From NCBI GenBank assembly GCA_021846515.1, contig JAJZWU010000002.1, forward strand, positions 1 through 40,032: a stretch of 40,032 nucleotides of DNA, in the 5' to 3' direction. Origin of the DNA: Actinomycetes bacterium. GTDB lineage: Bacteria; Actinomycetota; Acidimicrobiia; Acidimicrobiales; JAMCPL01. A program made the position numbers and the translations under genes. Each line of letters opens with the position of its first letter. Positions within the stretch are counted from its first letter, which is position 1. The notes below the pieces were generated by a model. The model was not told the origin of the DNA. It ran no database searches and saw only the letters and a list, made by a program, of their open reading frames with translations. Below are positions 20,918 to 30,449 of this stretch, in pieces.

Positions 20918-21754
20918 ATGACCCATCCTTCCATTCCTGCCGGATGGGTGGGTAACGCTATTGCTGCGAGAGACGGGGTCGAGCTCGTCACCTTTGAAAT
21001 ACCACGCCAAGCGTCGTCATGTTCCGCTCAAGGTGAGCCTGTTGTATTGGGTCTTCATGGTTTTGCGGCAGACAGCATAGTTACATGGAGCCGTGCCAGG
21101 GTGATAGAGTCGCTTGCCAGATCAGGTTTCCGGATTGTACTGCTGGATCTCAGGGGACACGGTCGTTCTGATAAGCCTATTGAGATTTCCAGCTACGCGA
21201 TGTCCCACCTTGTCTCTGATGTAATCGATGTACTGGATGCCTACAATATTGGCAGAGCTTTTATTGTGGGCTATTCGCTTGGCTCGGTTATTTCTCTACG
21301 ATTGGCCTCTGATACGGCTTATAGAGATAGGGTACAGGCCGTGGTTGCTGGTGGTGCAGGAGGCCATCTGCTGCCAGGAGGTCAATTCTACGGATCGGAA
21401 CGCGTCGCTGCGGCAATGGAGGCATCAAATATAGCTGCAGTAGCAGATCCAAATGCTCGTGCCTATAGAAGGTTTGCAGAAGCTACTGGAGCCGACCTTC
21501 GGGCATTGGCTCTTATACAGCGTAGCCTGCTTGATGGTGTATATATTGATTTGAGCTCTATTCCTGTACCGACTCTGGTAGTAGCCGGCAAAGACGATTT
21601 TGTCGCAGGATCACCTGAAGAACTCGCACGCCGGATACCCAGGGGGGAATGGCTTCAAGTCCCAGGCAACCACATGAATGCACTCTTGAATAAGTCGTTT
21701 GCTGATGGAGTGATTGGATTTTTGAATAACTTGGTTACCTCAAACTACCAATAG
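20918..21754 (+). CDS. Alpha/beta hydrolase
   Basis: 278 residues with the full alpha/beta-hydrolase signature: oxyanion region LGLHGFAADS (44-53), LRGHGRSDKP (78-87), nucleophile S120 in VGYSLGS, the acid near 225 (VVAGKDDFVAGS) and the His in PGNHMNALL near 251. The substrate is unknown. No Shine-Dalgarno precedes ATG 20918. Its last 163 nt of conserved coding sequence (21561-21723) are repeated 854 bp downstream, flanking an unrelated gene. Copy 1 ends with a different C-terminus (LNNLVTSNYQ) from copy 2. Confidence 0.9.
   Translation: MTHPSIPAGWVGNAIAARDGVELVTFEIPRQASSCSAQGEPVVLGLHGFAADSIVTWSRARVIESLARSGFRIVLLDLRGHGRSDKPIEISSYAMSHLVSDVIDVLDAYNIGRAFIVGYSLGSVISLRLASDTAYRDRVQAVVAGGAGGHLLPGGQFYGSERVAAAMEASNIAAVADPNARAYRRFAEATGADLRALALIQRSLLDGVYIDLSSIPVPTLVVAGKDDFVAGSPEELARRIPRGEWLQVPGNHMNALLNKSFADGVIGFLNNLVTSNYQ
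21561..21723 (+). repeat. 163-bp direct repeat, copy 1 (3' part of hydrolase gene)
   Basis: This segment matches 22415-22577 at a constant offset of 854 bp with no indels and seven mismatches (21565, 21568, 21589, 21595, 21647, 21661 and 21685). Six mismatches are at third codon positions and five are synonymous, so both copies appear to have diverged under coding constraint. Confidence 0.92.
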
Positions 21755-21802
21755 TGGATTACCTGTACTGCTTGTGCTAAATGGATAGGCCACATCAGGT
21801 GG

Positions 21803-22396
21803 CTATGCGGCGAGTTGCTGCCATTCATACGGCATAAAGACCATAACGCCGTTTTCCTCTGCCATGGTCTCTGCTACATCGTCTATAGAGGCTCCCGCCA
21901 CGGCAGCCAGACATTCAATGCCGAGCACGCCATTCAACAATGATGCCCTGCGTATTGCCCGCTCTATGTCATCTCGATGTATGCGGGATGAAACTTCCGT
22001 AACAATGTATACGGCGTTTGCGGTATCTCTGGCAATCGCAGAATGTACTGTGTCTGCAAGGCATATATCATCATATATGGGATCTTCCGCTCCTTCAATT
22101 AGATTGCCGAGAGCATCTTTTGTTATAAAATGTGCTCTGCGAAATCCACGGCCAGAAAGGTATGAAGGACCATCCTCTTTCCACTTGGTCTCGAAATAGC
22201 CCCCCCAAAGTCCCTCCAATCTGGAGAGACGTTTGCTGTGCGTCTTTGCCGCTTCCACGAGTTCTGTTAATGAATCCGCCAGTCTCTTTACCACGGCAGG
22301 CAGGCTGCGCAATTCCTCGTCGAGTACAACTGCACGCATCTCTTCCGCCAGTGCGGGGTCTGCCTTCATCTGCCGGATAATCTCTAAAGTATCCAT
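21803..22396 (-). CDS. Coiled-coil protein with PD-(D/E)XK-like C-terminal domain, unknown function
   Basis: 197 residues: an N-terminal helical region (1-62, with KRLADSLTELVEAAKTHSKRLSRLE as a coiled coil), then a mixed alpha/beta domain. IYDDICLAD (107-115) and AVYIVTEVSSRIHRDDIERAIRRA (128-151) resemble the acidic residues and the 'E-x-S/K' strand plus helix of DUF3782-like nuclease-fold proteins. The catalytic set is not complete enough to claim activity. TATACT (22403-22408 on the minus strand) lies 6 nt before the ATG, suggesting leaderless transcription. The gene lies wholly between two direct repeats of the hydrolase 3' end, in opposite orientation. Confidence 0.65.
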   Translation of the reverse strand: MDTLEIIRQMKADPALAEEMRAVVLDEELRSLPAVVKRLADSLTELVEAAKTHSKRLSRLEGLWGGYFETKWKEDGPSYLSGRGFRRAHFITKDALGNLIEGAEDPIYDDICLADTVHSAIARDTANAVYIVTEVSSRIHRDDIERAIRRASLLNGVLGIECLAAVAGASIDDVAETMAEENGVMVFMPYEWQQLAA

Positions 22397-22414
22397 ACAG
22401 CCAGTATATCACTG

Positions 22415-22602
22415 TTCCCGTGCCGACTCTGGTAGTAGCCGGTAAAGAAGATTTTGTCGCAGGATCACCTGAAGAACTCGCACGCCGGATACCCAGGGGG
22501 AAATGGCTTCAAGTTCCAGGCAACCACATGAATGCACTTTTGAATAAGTCGTTTGCTGATGGAGTGATTGGATTTTTTTCCGGTATTTCTATGTTCCGAT
22601 AG
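22415..22602 (+). pseudogene. Duplicated 3' fragment of alpha/beta hydrolase gene (direct repeat copy 2)
   Basis: 22415-22577 repeats 21561-21723 at about 96% identity. The frame PTLVVAGKEDFVAGSPEELARR... runs through the catalytic Asp and His region (PGNHMNAL), then diverges after GVIGF and ends at TAG 22600-22602. There is no start with the nucleophile half, so it cannot be active. It is convergent with and 7 bp from the ABC exporter gene. Confidence 0.85.
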
Positions 22603-22609
22603 ACCCAAT

Positions 22610-24595
22610 TCAAGTGGATCGCATGTAAAGCCACACAGCCAAAGGTGCGGTAACGATGAGTATGCCGGCGATCCAGGCCAGCGTTTCGATCAATGATACC
22701 TGCAATGCCCCACCGGATATCAGTGCGCGCAGTGTATCTACAGCAGTAGTAACTGGGTCTGCCTTGGCGAATGCCTGTAGCCAACCGGGCATGGAGGCAA
22801 CCGGCACGAAGGCGGAACTGGCGAAAGTAAGAGGTAATATCCATACGAATCCTGCTGCCTGAGTAGATTCGGGGTCACCTGCCAAAAGGCCTATAACCGC
22901 CGATATCCACGAGAATGCCAGCCCGAATGCGACTACTAATGCAAGCGCTGCGATAAACAGACCTACACCGTTATGAAATCTGAACCCGAGTAGGGCGCCT
23001 ACTCCGGTCATAAGCAGTACCACGCCTACGTTCCTGACGGAGTCAGACATGGTTCTTCCTGCCAGCACTGCCATTCGCGCCATGGGAAGTGATTTGAATC
23101 TATCGATCATGCCTTTGTCCATATCCTCAGATATGCCAATACCAGTCTGGGTGGAGCCGAAGACTGCCGCCTGGATGAAGATCCCCGGCATTAGGAAATC
23201 TATATATGCCTGGTGGACGACAAACTTGATTATCCCACCAAATACGTAGGTGAACAGCAATACAAACATAACAGGTTGTACGGTGTTCCACACTATGAGA
23301 TTGGGTAGCCTAATATATCGCAAAAGGTTGCGCTTCATTATAGTCATGAAATCACCGGCAAATGTGAAGATGTGCCTGGCATGTGCAACGGTGGTGGCTG
23401 CCGGTGAAGAAGCGGTGGTATCCGAGGTGGCTGTATCTGGAGCAGCGGATGCAGCGATGATCGTACTACTTTCTTCGGCGGTATCAGTGGGCGTCCTGGC
23501 TGCGATAGCATTGGGTATACCATCAGGAGATGTGCTGTCAACAGATCCCTCTATCGCATGCCCGGCCATTGCTCCATTTTCAGAAGAGGAACTACTCGGA
23601 TCATGACCGGTAAGGGTTAGAAATACATCATCAAGGCTGGGACGATGTAAGGCTATATCTGAAATGGTCACCCCATTTTCGTCGAGCATCCTTAAAATAT
23701 TGGATACCTGGTGGCTGCCTTCATGGAGTGAAACTGATATTCTTTTCTCAGCCAGGTTTACCTGAGGAGCGCCTATCGAATGAATCTCGTTGAGCGATGA
23801 CATTGCCTCGTTTATTCCGTCGGCATCATTCATGGTCAATTCGAGTATGTCGTTACCAATCATGGTTTTTAGTTCTTCGGGGGTTCCTTTTGCTATGATA
23901 AGACCCGAATCTACTACTGCAATGTCATTTGCCAGCCTGTCGGCCTCTTCGAGGTATTGGGTGGTGAGGAGAAGCGTGGTTCCATCGTTTACAAGTTCTT
24001 CTATTACTTCCCATAGTGACGTTCTGCTCAGAGGGTCCAATCCTGTAGTGGGCTCATCAAGGAAGAGTATCTCGGGGTTGCCTATCAGACTTGCTGCCAG
24101 GTCCAGACGCCGACGCATACCCCCTGAATAGGTCTTTACCGTTCTACCGCCTGCATGGCCAAGAGAGAATCGCTCAAGTAACTCACCGGCGCGTTTTTTT
24201 GATTCTCTTATGCCCAAGTGATAAAGCCTACCCACAATTTCAAGTGACTCACGCCCCGTAAGGTGGTCATCAAGAGCCATATCCTGACCGGTCAGGCCAA
24301 TATGTGAACGTAGCGCCCTTGCCTCCTTCACCACGTTGAACCCGACCACTTCAGCGTATCCACCGTCAGGCTTTAGAAGGGTAGTAAGGATCCTCACAGC
24401 CGTTGTCTTGCCGGCGCCGTTCTGACCGAGAAGACCCAGTACGGTACCGCGCGGCACCTCCAAATCTATCCCGCGCAAGGCATGAACGTTTTTGTACGAT
24501 TTTGTGAGACCTTCTACCAGGATGGCCGGCCGATTACCGGCGGTCCGTGGTCCACCCGATGTCCTTATTGATTCCACATATCCGACTGCGTTCAT
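22610..24595 (-). CDS. Fused ABC exporter (DrrA-type ATPase plus ABC-2 permease)
   Basis: 661 residues. N-terminal ATPase: Walker A GQNGAGKTT (57-65), signature YSGGM (156-160), Walker B ILFLDEP (175-181), and TTQYLEEAD with Gln in the H-loop position, as in daunorubicin-exporter DrrA proteins. A low-complexity Ser/Ala/Thr linker (about 335-405) joins it to an ABC-2 permease (about 410-661) with six membrane segments and the DrrB-like SLPMARMAVLAGRTMSDSVRN region. DrrA and DrrB are normally separate proteins. GAGG lies 8 nt before the ATG. The substrate is unknown, possibly a lipid or hydrophobic drug. Confidence 0.92.
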   Translation of the reverse strand: MNAVGYVESIRTSGGPRTAGNRPAILVEGLTKSYKNVHALRGIDLEVPRGTVLGLLGQNGAGKTTAVRILTTLLKPDGGYAEVVGFNVVKEARALRSHIGLTGQDMALDDHLTGRESLEIVGRLYHLGIRESKKRAGELLERFSLGHAGGRTVKTYSGGMRRRLDLAASLIGNPEILFLDEPTTGLDPLSRTSLWEVIEELVNDGTTLLLTTQYLEEADRLANDIAVVDSGLIIAKGTPEELKTMIGNDILELTMNDADGINEAMSSLNEIHSIGAPQVNLAEKRISVSLHEGSHQVSNILRMLDENGVTISDIALHRPSLDDVFLTLTGHDPSSSSSENGAMAGHAIEGSVDSTSPDGIPNAIAARTPTDTAEESSTIIAASAAPDTATSDTTASSPAATTVAHARHIFTFAGDFMTIMKRNLLRYIRLPNLIVWNTVQPVMFVLLFTYVFGGIIKFVVHQAYIDFLMPGIFIQAAVFGSTQTGIGISEDMDKGMIDRFKSLPMARMAVLAGRTMSDSVRNVGVVLLMTGVGALLGFRFHNGVGLFIAALALVVAFGLAFSWISAVIGLLAGDPESTQAAGFVWILPLTFASSAFVPVASMPGWLQAFAKADPVTTAVDTLRALISGGALQVSLIETLAWIAGILIVTAPLAVWLYMRST

Positions 24596-24665
24596 TCCAA
24601 AACCTCATTAATTATCACTCTCAACAGCTTGCCCCCTTTCTTGTTCGTTTGCAAGTTACTCTTAC

Positions 24666-24692
24666 AAAATAGTATAGCATATAAAATAGTAT
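24666..24692. promoter_or_regulatory. Direct repeats and -10 upstream of the fused ABC exporter
   Basis: AAAATAGTAT occurs at 24666-24675 and 24683-24692 (17-bp period). On the minus strand TATACT (24671-24676) is a good -10 that overlaps the first copy and would give a leader of about 70 nt. A repressor binding the repeats would block the promoter. No -35 is clear. Confidence 0.4.
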
Positions 24693-24760
24693 GAATATGC
24701 AAAACTAAAAGTAATTTTCTGTTGTGCCTGTCAGGCCAGATGAAAAAGCACGACTATTTA

Positions 24761-27286
24761 TTATGGGCGTTTTGGTAGTATCAAAAGGCGGCGTTTATAT
24801 GCCAACCCAAGCCAGGCTATTACTCCGATCCCGCTTACGGCAAGGCCGGTGTTGCCAGCCGGTGACGATCCGTAGTGGAGCACTATGTTGTGAGCGTACG
24901 GGATGACGACCATGAAATCCGGTGTAGTGCGGTATGGCCCTGTTGCACCTACTACATGCCATGCGGGGTAATATGATGCATCAATCACCACTGGCACATC
25001 CGGCGTAGAGACATGGAATCTAATTGTATCTGTGCCCATGTGGATGTCGCTTATCCTGTCAGGAGGTAATGCTGCACCGGGCGAGAGGGCGGCAGTAGTG
25101 GCTGTCTCGTTGGCAGCGCCAGATGATACTGCATCGGCAGCATTGGGACCGGTGGCCGTACCTATGGATAATATATTTGCCGCTCTGACCCTCTTTAGTT
25201 GCTTCGGTCCTGACTCAAGAAGGTAAGTCTTCCAATCCGATGGATTGTTAAACCAGTGCACAGATACAGGCATCCATGATGATTGACCGCCGTTGACGCC
25301 TGCCAGTACACGGGGCTGGGATGTCAACGCTTTTACGGGAGCCGAGTTATGTACCAAATAGATTTTCCAGGTGGTATCTATTATGCGTCCCAGGTACGGA
25401 GAGCGCCATGGCCCGCTTGTTGCAATCAGACTAAGCTGCCTGTCGGCTGAAGCCGCTCTTTCTACAGTGGGCGATGAGGCCATGAAATAACGCACCCCCA
25501 TGAGCTGCAGTTGTTGTACCCCTAGTTCCATATTGAAGGGTCCATATGGCAGTCCTACCATGGCGTCAGATGGTGCGGTGGACAACTCCGATTGGTTGAT
25601 AAAGAAATACGGAGTAGTGGCGGACGACTCAAAGAGTAATCCGCCCAAAGAGCCGATACAATCGTTGGTCCAGTAGGGAAGCGTATAGAGAGACTCAGTG
25701 GTGCCGAACCTATTGAGCGAATGGCTGTATTCCCATTCTGCCTGTCCGCACCCGTAGTGCTTTCCAATTTTGGACATGGTCTCCATCAGCCCACGAAATT
25801 CTGGCCAGGCAGGTTTCGATTGGTAACCGGAGTAGTTCCACGATGCCCAGTAACTTACATTGCTGGGTTCTATGTGTACTACGTTCATAAGGTTTATCCC
25901 GGGTGAGCCACTTCCTATAAGCAGGGGAGGCAGCACGACTGCGAGAGAGATGGCAGTGACCAGCAGCTGAGCCCCAATACTACCGGGCATATGACCAGCC
26001 GCTCTGTATCTGGCCAGCCGTCGTGCATATCGTCCAGAGAGATGCCTGGGGGTGCCGTAGCTGACCATTCTCCATCTCTTCCATAGGGAGCCAATCATCA
26101 ATCCGGCGGTACATATGGCATATCCGGCAACCAGATAGACGCATAAGATCCATATAGGCACGAGTCGTTCATTCCATAATTTTCCCTGGGGGTCAATTAC
26201 TACCCCTATGGCGAAAGCTGTTCCAAGCAGTGAAAGCAGGATGATGGGTCGTGACCTCTTGATGAGAGCAAAGATGAGACCGGCTATCGCCAGCCATATT
26301 GCCCAGCGATCTGCCACCGGATAGAGGAGGTACATATAATGAGTAGAGTTTACGTATCCCATTGAGGTTGTGTACTTTTGATATGCGACAAATGGTATCT
26401 CCCAGAAGGCTGCCAACATAGCTGCAGCTATTCCGGTAGATGCAATCCACCACGCCTTTCGCATCGTAGGACCACTTAACACGAACACAGCGATCATACC
26501 CACAGTTACAAATAGGGCAGCTACTAGATGGCTTAGTACACATACCACCAGCACAAGAGCGGTAACAGCTCGGTAGCGACCCGTTTTTATTCCCCTGAAT
26601 GTCAATCCCAATACCAGTAGCGCAAGAGCTATGCCAAATGAATATGAGTATTCTCCGGCAAAAGTAGAATAGAGATTACCCCCCAGTATGGTGAAGGTCT
26701 GATCGAATAGAAACGGCAGGGTAAATACCCCCAGTGCCGCGGGGTATGGCCTCTCCATGCCAGCAAGACGGCCAAAAGCATATGCACAGATCGGTAGGGC
26801 AATAGATCCTGATATGGTCGCAAGTTTGAATGCTATTGCAGAGGGAATTATGTACCCACCTGCTGCTGCCAGGAGATCAGGGAATATAAAGTAAAAAGAA
26901 TATAATGGTGTTCCGTCAAACCACCATGGATACCATCCGGTCAGGTGAAAATGCGGCAGTAGGTGTGATGCCATGAAGGCTGCCATTATCACGTGTGAAC
27001 CAGTATCACCACCTGTCGTTGTAGTGGTGGAGAGTAGGAGTAGGGGATGGACTGCTACTAGGATTACTGCCTCTACGGCAATAAGCGATATTGCAGTTAC
27101 GATCTTTGAGAGAGTTGCAGGCAGCGCCAACCTTAGTCTATGTGGTCTATGTAGATAGCCATGCCCATCATCTCCATCGCTTCCCCCGGCAGAGTCCATC
27201 TTGTCGTATGCGGCGGAGTCCAATGTGATGAAGTCCGGGTCAATTGGCAGATTGGCCGTATCACTTGTTGTCTCGCCGGGATTCAT
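24761..27286 (-). CDS. Large polytopic membrane protein, PTPS-related / YfhO-like
   Basis: 841 residues. A polar N-terminus (1-55) precedes about 12-13 membrane segments to about residue 465, then a long extracytoplasmic domain (about 470-810) and a last membrane segment (about 810-830). TGWYPWWFDGTPLYSFYFIFPDLLAAAGGYI is the signature of the 6-pyruvoyl-tetrahydropterin synthase-related membrane family, whose architecture resembles GT-C lipid-linked glycosyltransferases. Despite the family name it is not a PTPS enzyme. It overlaps the CPBP gene by 4 nt, so the two are co-translated. A role in surface glycoconjugate assembly is inference. Confidence 0.8.
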   Translation of the reverse strand: MNPGETTSDTANLPIDPDFITLDSAAYDKMDSAGGSDGDDGHGYLHRPHRLRLALPATLSKIVTAISLIAVEAVILVAVHPLLLLSTTTTTGGDTGSHVIMAAFMASHLLPHFHLTGWYPWWFDGTPLYSFYFIFPDLLAAAGGYIIPSAIAFKLATISGSIALPICAYAFGRLAGMERPYPAALGVFTLPFLFDQTFTILGGNLYSTFAGEYSYSFGIALALLVLGLTFRGIKTGRYRAVTALVLVVCVLSHLVAALFVTVGMIAVFVLSGPTMRKAWWIASTGIAAAMLAAFWEIPFVAYQKYTTSMGYVNSTHYMYLLYPVADRWAIWLAIAGLIFALIKRSRPIILLSLLGTAFAIGVVIDPQGKLWNERLVPIWILCVYLVAGYAICTAGLMIGSLWKRWRMVSYGTPRHLSGRYARRLARYRAAGHMPGSIGAQLLVTAISLAVVLPPLLIGSGSPGINLMNVVHIEPSNVSYWASWNYSGYQSKPAWPEFRGLMETMSKIGKHYGCGQAEWEYSHSLNRFGTTESLYTLPYWTNDCIGSLGGLLFESSATTPYFFINQSELSTAPSDAMVGLPYGPFNMELGVQQLQLMGVRYFMASSPTVERAASADRQLSLIATSGPWRSPYLGRIIDTTWKIYLVHNSAPVKALTSQPRVLAGVNGGQSSWMPVSVHWFNNPSDWKTYLLESGPKQLKRVRAANILSIGTATGPNAADAVSSGAANETATTAALSPGAALPPDRISDIHMGTDTIRFHVSTPDVPVVIDASYYPAWHVVGATGPYRTTPDFMVVIPYAHNIVLHYGSSPAGNTGLAVSGIGVIAWLGLAYKRRLLILPKRP

Positions 27287-28101
27287 CTGATCTTATATGT
27301 GGTAACCGCAATAGCAACTATGGCTACAAGATTAAATGTTGCATGTGCAACTATGGTAGGACCGATACGCTTGAGACTGTAAGCTATGGCACAGAGCACT
27401 ATCCCGAATGCCGCTAATCCGAGAAGTTGGAGTGGTTCAAAGTGGGCAAGGCCAAAGCATACTCCACCGACAATGACAGCCAGAGCTGCCCCAAGTCTTT
27501 TGCCTGTACGTTCAAAGAGCGCAACCAGAGAACTGAGTAGCAATCCCCTGAAAAACATCTCTTCTACTATTGGCACGACTATCACGATAAGCGCTCCTAT
27601 GATTGCCAGATCGTATCCGTGAAATCCCCCGGTCAGCTCATGAGCCGGCCCTGATAACTTGCGAGTTAGGTTCGGGTAGATGATTCGAACTGGCATGTAG
27701 AGGACTGGGATCAAGATCAATTGAGAAGCCAGCCCGGTTGCTATCCCTATTACCAAATCAATCGACTTAAACGATAGTCCCATGTCATTACGCACATTTC
27801 CTGTGCCAAAGTATCTGCTGGCAATTAGAACAGCTCCCACAAACCCTATCCATATTCCAACCAGCTCGGTTACTATAATCCACGCAGGCGGTACCGAAGA
27901 GGCTATCAGTTTTCCAACACTGCCAACCTTACCAAGTACTGCCGCTACGGCGACTACCATGATTGTAGAGATTATCTGTCCTATTACGAACCCAGCCAGG
28001 GCGAGTATCAGCCATATTGCAGCTTGATAACGCCTGGAATGACTGGCGGCTGCTTTCCCGTCGGGTGGTATGGCCGTAGCGTGGTTTACGTCCTCTTCCA
28101 T
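27283..28101 (-). CDS. CPBP-family intramembrane metalloprotease
   Basis: 272 residues with about eight membrane segments. The CPBP (Abi/Rce1-type) motifs are present: EEMFFRG (E180, E181, R185), FGLAHF (H220) and VAHATFN (H253, N257). These residues coordinate the metal and bind substrate in Rce1-like glutamate proteases. The substrate is unknown. It is divergent from ftsH (147 bp apart) and overlaps the start of the PTPS-related gene (ATGA), which suggests a shared envelope role. Confidence 0.92.
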   Translation of the reverse strand: MEEDVNHATAIPPDGKAAASHSRRYQAAIWLILALAGFVIGQIISTIMVVAVAAVLGKVGSVGKLIASSVPPAWIIVTELVGIWIGFVGAVLIASRYFGTGNVRNDMGLSFKSIDLVIGIATGLASQLILIPVLYMPVRIIYPNLTRKLSGPAHELTGGFHGYDLAIIGALIVIVVPIVEEMFFRGLLLSSLVALFERTGKRLGAALAVIVGGVCFGLAHFEPLQLLGLAAFGIVLCAIAYSLKRIGPTIVAHATFNLVAIVAIAVTTYKIR

Positions 28102-28234
28102 GATACACTAGGCTATCGCACTACCGCAACCAAGTGTGATACAGGCCATGGAATTATCTGGTTGTCCAATGCAGCAAACCGGAAAGACAATGAGGTATTC
28201 TAAAGCCTGCTACACTATCCATATGTTTAGGTAT

Positions 28235-28240
28235 TACTAT
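28235..28240 (+). promoter_or_regulatory. -10-like element of ftsH, probable leaderless start
   Basis: TACTAT ends 8 nt before ATG 28249. No Shine-Dalgarno is present. No convincing -35 is seen at 17-18 bp. Confidence 0.4.
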
Positions 28241-28248
28241 GATTGTTG

Positions 28249-30423
28249 ATGAGTTCTACACCTCCCAATAAGCGCCAACAACGTTTTTCGCCTCTGTCTC
28301 AAGGTGGCCAAGGCAACCAACCCAATCAGCCCAATCAGAGCTGGAGGTGGGTGTTCCCCCTACTCATCCTCGTGGTCTTGGTGGTGATGTTCCTTCCTTC
28401 GCTCAAATCAGGGCCTTCTCCGAAACAGCTGACGTATTCGACCTTTCTTTCGGATGTAACTCACAAGCAGGTTGCAACTGCCACTGTGAATAACAATAAT
28501 GGCAATGTCACCGGCAGGTTGCGAGATGGGCAGAGCTATACCGTCACCGGGCCTGAGCCGTCTGTCAGTGCTGATCTGGAGTTAATGCAAAAAAATGGAG
28601 TTGCTACCAGCTTCACTACTCCCAGCCCAAGTATATGGTCCAGCCTGCTACCAGATATTATCTTTATTGCACTGATGGTACTTGTATTTGTCTGGGTGAT
28701 GAGAAGGGCGCAGGGGCAGATGAGTGGGGTCATGTCGATAGGCAGGTCAAAGGCAAAGGTCTACAGTGCAGATCGCCCCAAGACTACCTTTGACGATGTG
28801 GCCGGATACCAGGGAGTAAAGACAGAGATTGCAGAGGTGGTGGATTTCCTGAAATTTCCTCAACGCTTTGCCGAGGTGGGAGCTCGGATCCCAAAGGGAA
28901 TATTGCTGGTAGGTCCTCCGGGTACGGGCAAGACTCTGCTGGCAAGGGCGGTAGCAGGGGAAGCCGGGGTTCCTTTCATGTCGGTCAGTGGGTCTGACTT
29001 CATGGAGATGTTTGTCGGAGTAGGCGCCAGCCGGGTGCGTGATCTCTTTGGTACTGCCCGCAAGCAGGCTCCGGCTATTATTTTTATCGACGAAATAGAT
29101 TCTATAGGACGTAAACGAGGCGCAGGTTTGGGTGGTGGCCATGATGAGAGGGAACAAACCCTTAATCAGATCCTGTCGGAGATGGATGGCTTTGACCCTG
29201 CCGAAGGTATAGTTGTAATTGCCGCTACCAACCGTCCCGATATCCTTGACCCAGCGCTGTTAAGACCCGGAAGGTTTGATCGTCAGATCGTAGTTCCCCT
29301 TCCAGACCTGGACGAGAGGCTTCCCATTCTCCGGGTTCATTGCAAGGATATGAAAGTCGGCAGGGATGTAGACCTTGAAATGATCGCCAGGGGAACTCCC
29401 GGTATGAGCGGGGCGGATCTGGCAAACCTGGTAAATGAAGCTGCGCTGTACGCAGTACGCAGGGGAGCCAGAGAGATCGAGATGCAGGATTTTGAAGAGG
29501 CCAGAGACAGGGTACTTATGGGGCAGCGTAGGGAGAGCATGGTCCTTTCTGACGAGGAGAAGGAGAGAGTAGCCTTTCATGAGGGTGGTCATGCGGTACT
29601 TGCTTATGTATTGCCTCATGCTGATCCCGTACACAAGGTCTCCATACTTCCAACTGGTATGGCATTGGGGGTCACCCAGCAACTTCCTGCCGAAGAACGC
29701 CATATTTACCCCAAAGAGGTGATAGAGGATTCCCTGGCAGTGCGAATGGGAGGAAGGGCAGCGGAGCTGATTATATACGGCGACCTGTCTACCGGCGCTT
29801 CGAACGACCTGGTGGGGAATACCGAATTGGCCAGAAAGATGGTCAGGGAATGGGGTATGAGCTCTGAGTTGGGTCCTATGGCATGGGGCTCTCAGGGTAT
29901 GGTCTTTCTCGGTGAGGATCTGATGCATTCTCGGGACTATTCAGAGGATACAAGCCGTGTTATAGACGCAGAGGTATCCAAGATTCTCCGGGAGCAGGAA
30001 GACAGAGCCCAACAACTCCTAACTAAGCACCGAAAAGGACTTGAAGCCGTTGCCCATGCTCTTCTTGAAAAGGAGACTATAGATGGTGAAGAGGTTGCCA
30101 CGCTGGTAGACAAGGCGTTTGGAAGGCCGGTACGTCCACATAACGGGCATGTACCAGGCGAGGTGGGTTCCTCACTTGGTGCGGTGGATTTTTCCTCTGA
30201 TGGAACCGGCAACTCAGGTGCAAGCGTTACAGGTAATGGTACTACATCTCCACGTGACGTTTTGAATGACGCAGAAGAAGATGGTTCTATGTCTTTTCAC
30301 GATGTAGATGTAAATGGCCTTTCAGCATCACGCAACTTAGAAGAGGATGGTGCCAGTGATGATGGAGCAGCTGTTGATGGTACGGTAAGTACTCACCTTG
30401 GAGAATCCAGCGAGAACCCTTGA
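28249..30423 (+). CDS. ftsH: ATP-dependent zinc metalloprotease FtsH
   Basis: 724 residues from ATG 28249 (the TTG codons at 28243 and 28246 are less likely). Gln-rich cytoplasmic N-terminus, TM1 about 33-50, extracytoplasmic domain, TM2 about 133-151, AAA+ domain with Walker A GPPGTGKT (222-229), Walker B IFIDEID (278-284) and second region of homology [19 protein letters not shown], then the peptidase with HEGGH (444-448) and the Asp ligand in GASNDL. It degrades misassembled membrane proteins and short-lived regulators. A C-terminal extension of about 80 residues is Asp/Glu/Ser/Gly-rich and appears disordered. It ends 26 bp before a convergent gene. Confidence 0.97.
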   Translation: MSSTPPNKRQQRFSPLSQGGQGNQPNQPNQSWRWVFPLLILVVLVVMFLPSLKSGPSPKQLTYSTFLSDVTHKQVATATVNNNNGNVTGRLRDGQSYTVTGPEPSVSADLELMQKNGVATSFTTPSPSIWSSLLPDIIFIALMVLVFVWVMRRAQGQMSGVMSIGRSKAKVYSADRPKTTFDDVAGYQGVKTEIAEVVDFLKFPQRFAEVGARIPKGILLVGPPGTGKTLLARAVAGEAGVPFMSVSGSDFMEMFVGVGASRVRDLFGTARKQAPAIIFIDEIDSIGRKRGAGLGGGHDEREQTLNQILSEMDGFDPAEGIVVIAATNRPDILDPALLRPGRFDRQIVVPLPDLDERLPILRVHCKDMKVGRDVDLEMIARGTPGMSGADLANLVNEAALYAVRRGAREIEMQDFEEARDRVLMGQRRESMVLSDEEKERVAFHEGGHAVLAYVLPHADPVHKVSILPTGMALGVTQQLPAEERHIYPKEVIEDSLAVRMGGRAAELIIYGDLSTGASNDLVGNTELARKMVREWGMSSELGPMAWGSQGMVFLGEDLMHSRDYSEDTSRVIDAEVSKILREQEDRAQQLLTKHRKGLEAVAHALLEKETIDGEEVATLVDKAFGRPVRPHNGHVPGEVGSSLGAVDFSSDGTGNSGASVTGNGTTSPRDVLNDAEEDGSMSFHDVDVNGLSASRNLEEDGASDDGAAVDGTVSTHLGESSENP

Positions 30424-30449
30424 TCCTGTATGCTCAAAGCGACAGCATC

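Noticed and set aside
21787-21805. Hairpin CCAC-ATCAG-GTGG between the convergent hydrolase and 197-aa genes as a terminator
   Set aside because: The stem is short and no T-run follows on either strand.
29260-29928. 222-codon minus-strand ORF inside ftsH
   Set aside because: Antisense to the conserved AAA+/peptidase part of FtsH; the translated sequence has no family features.
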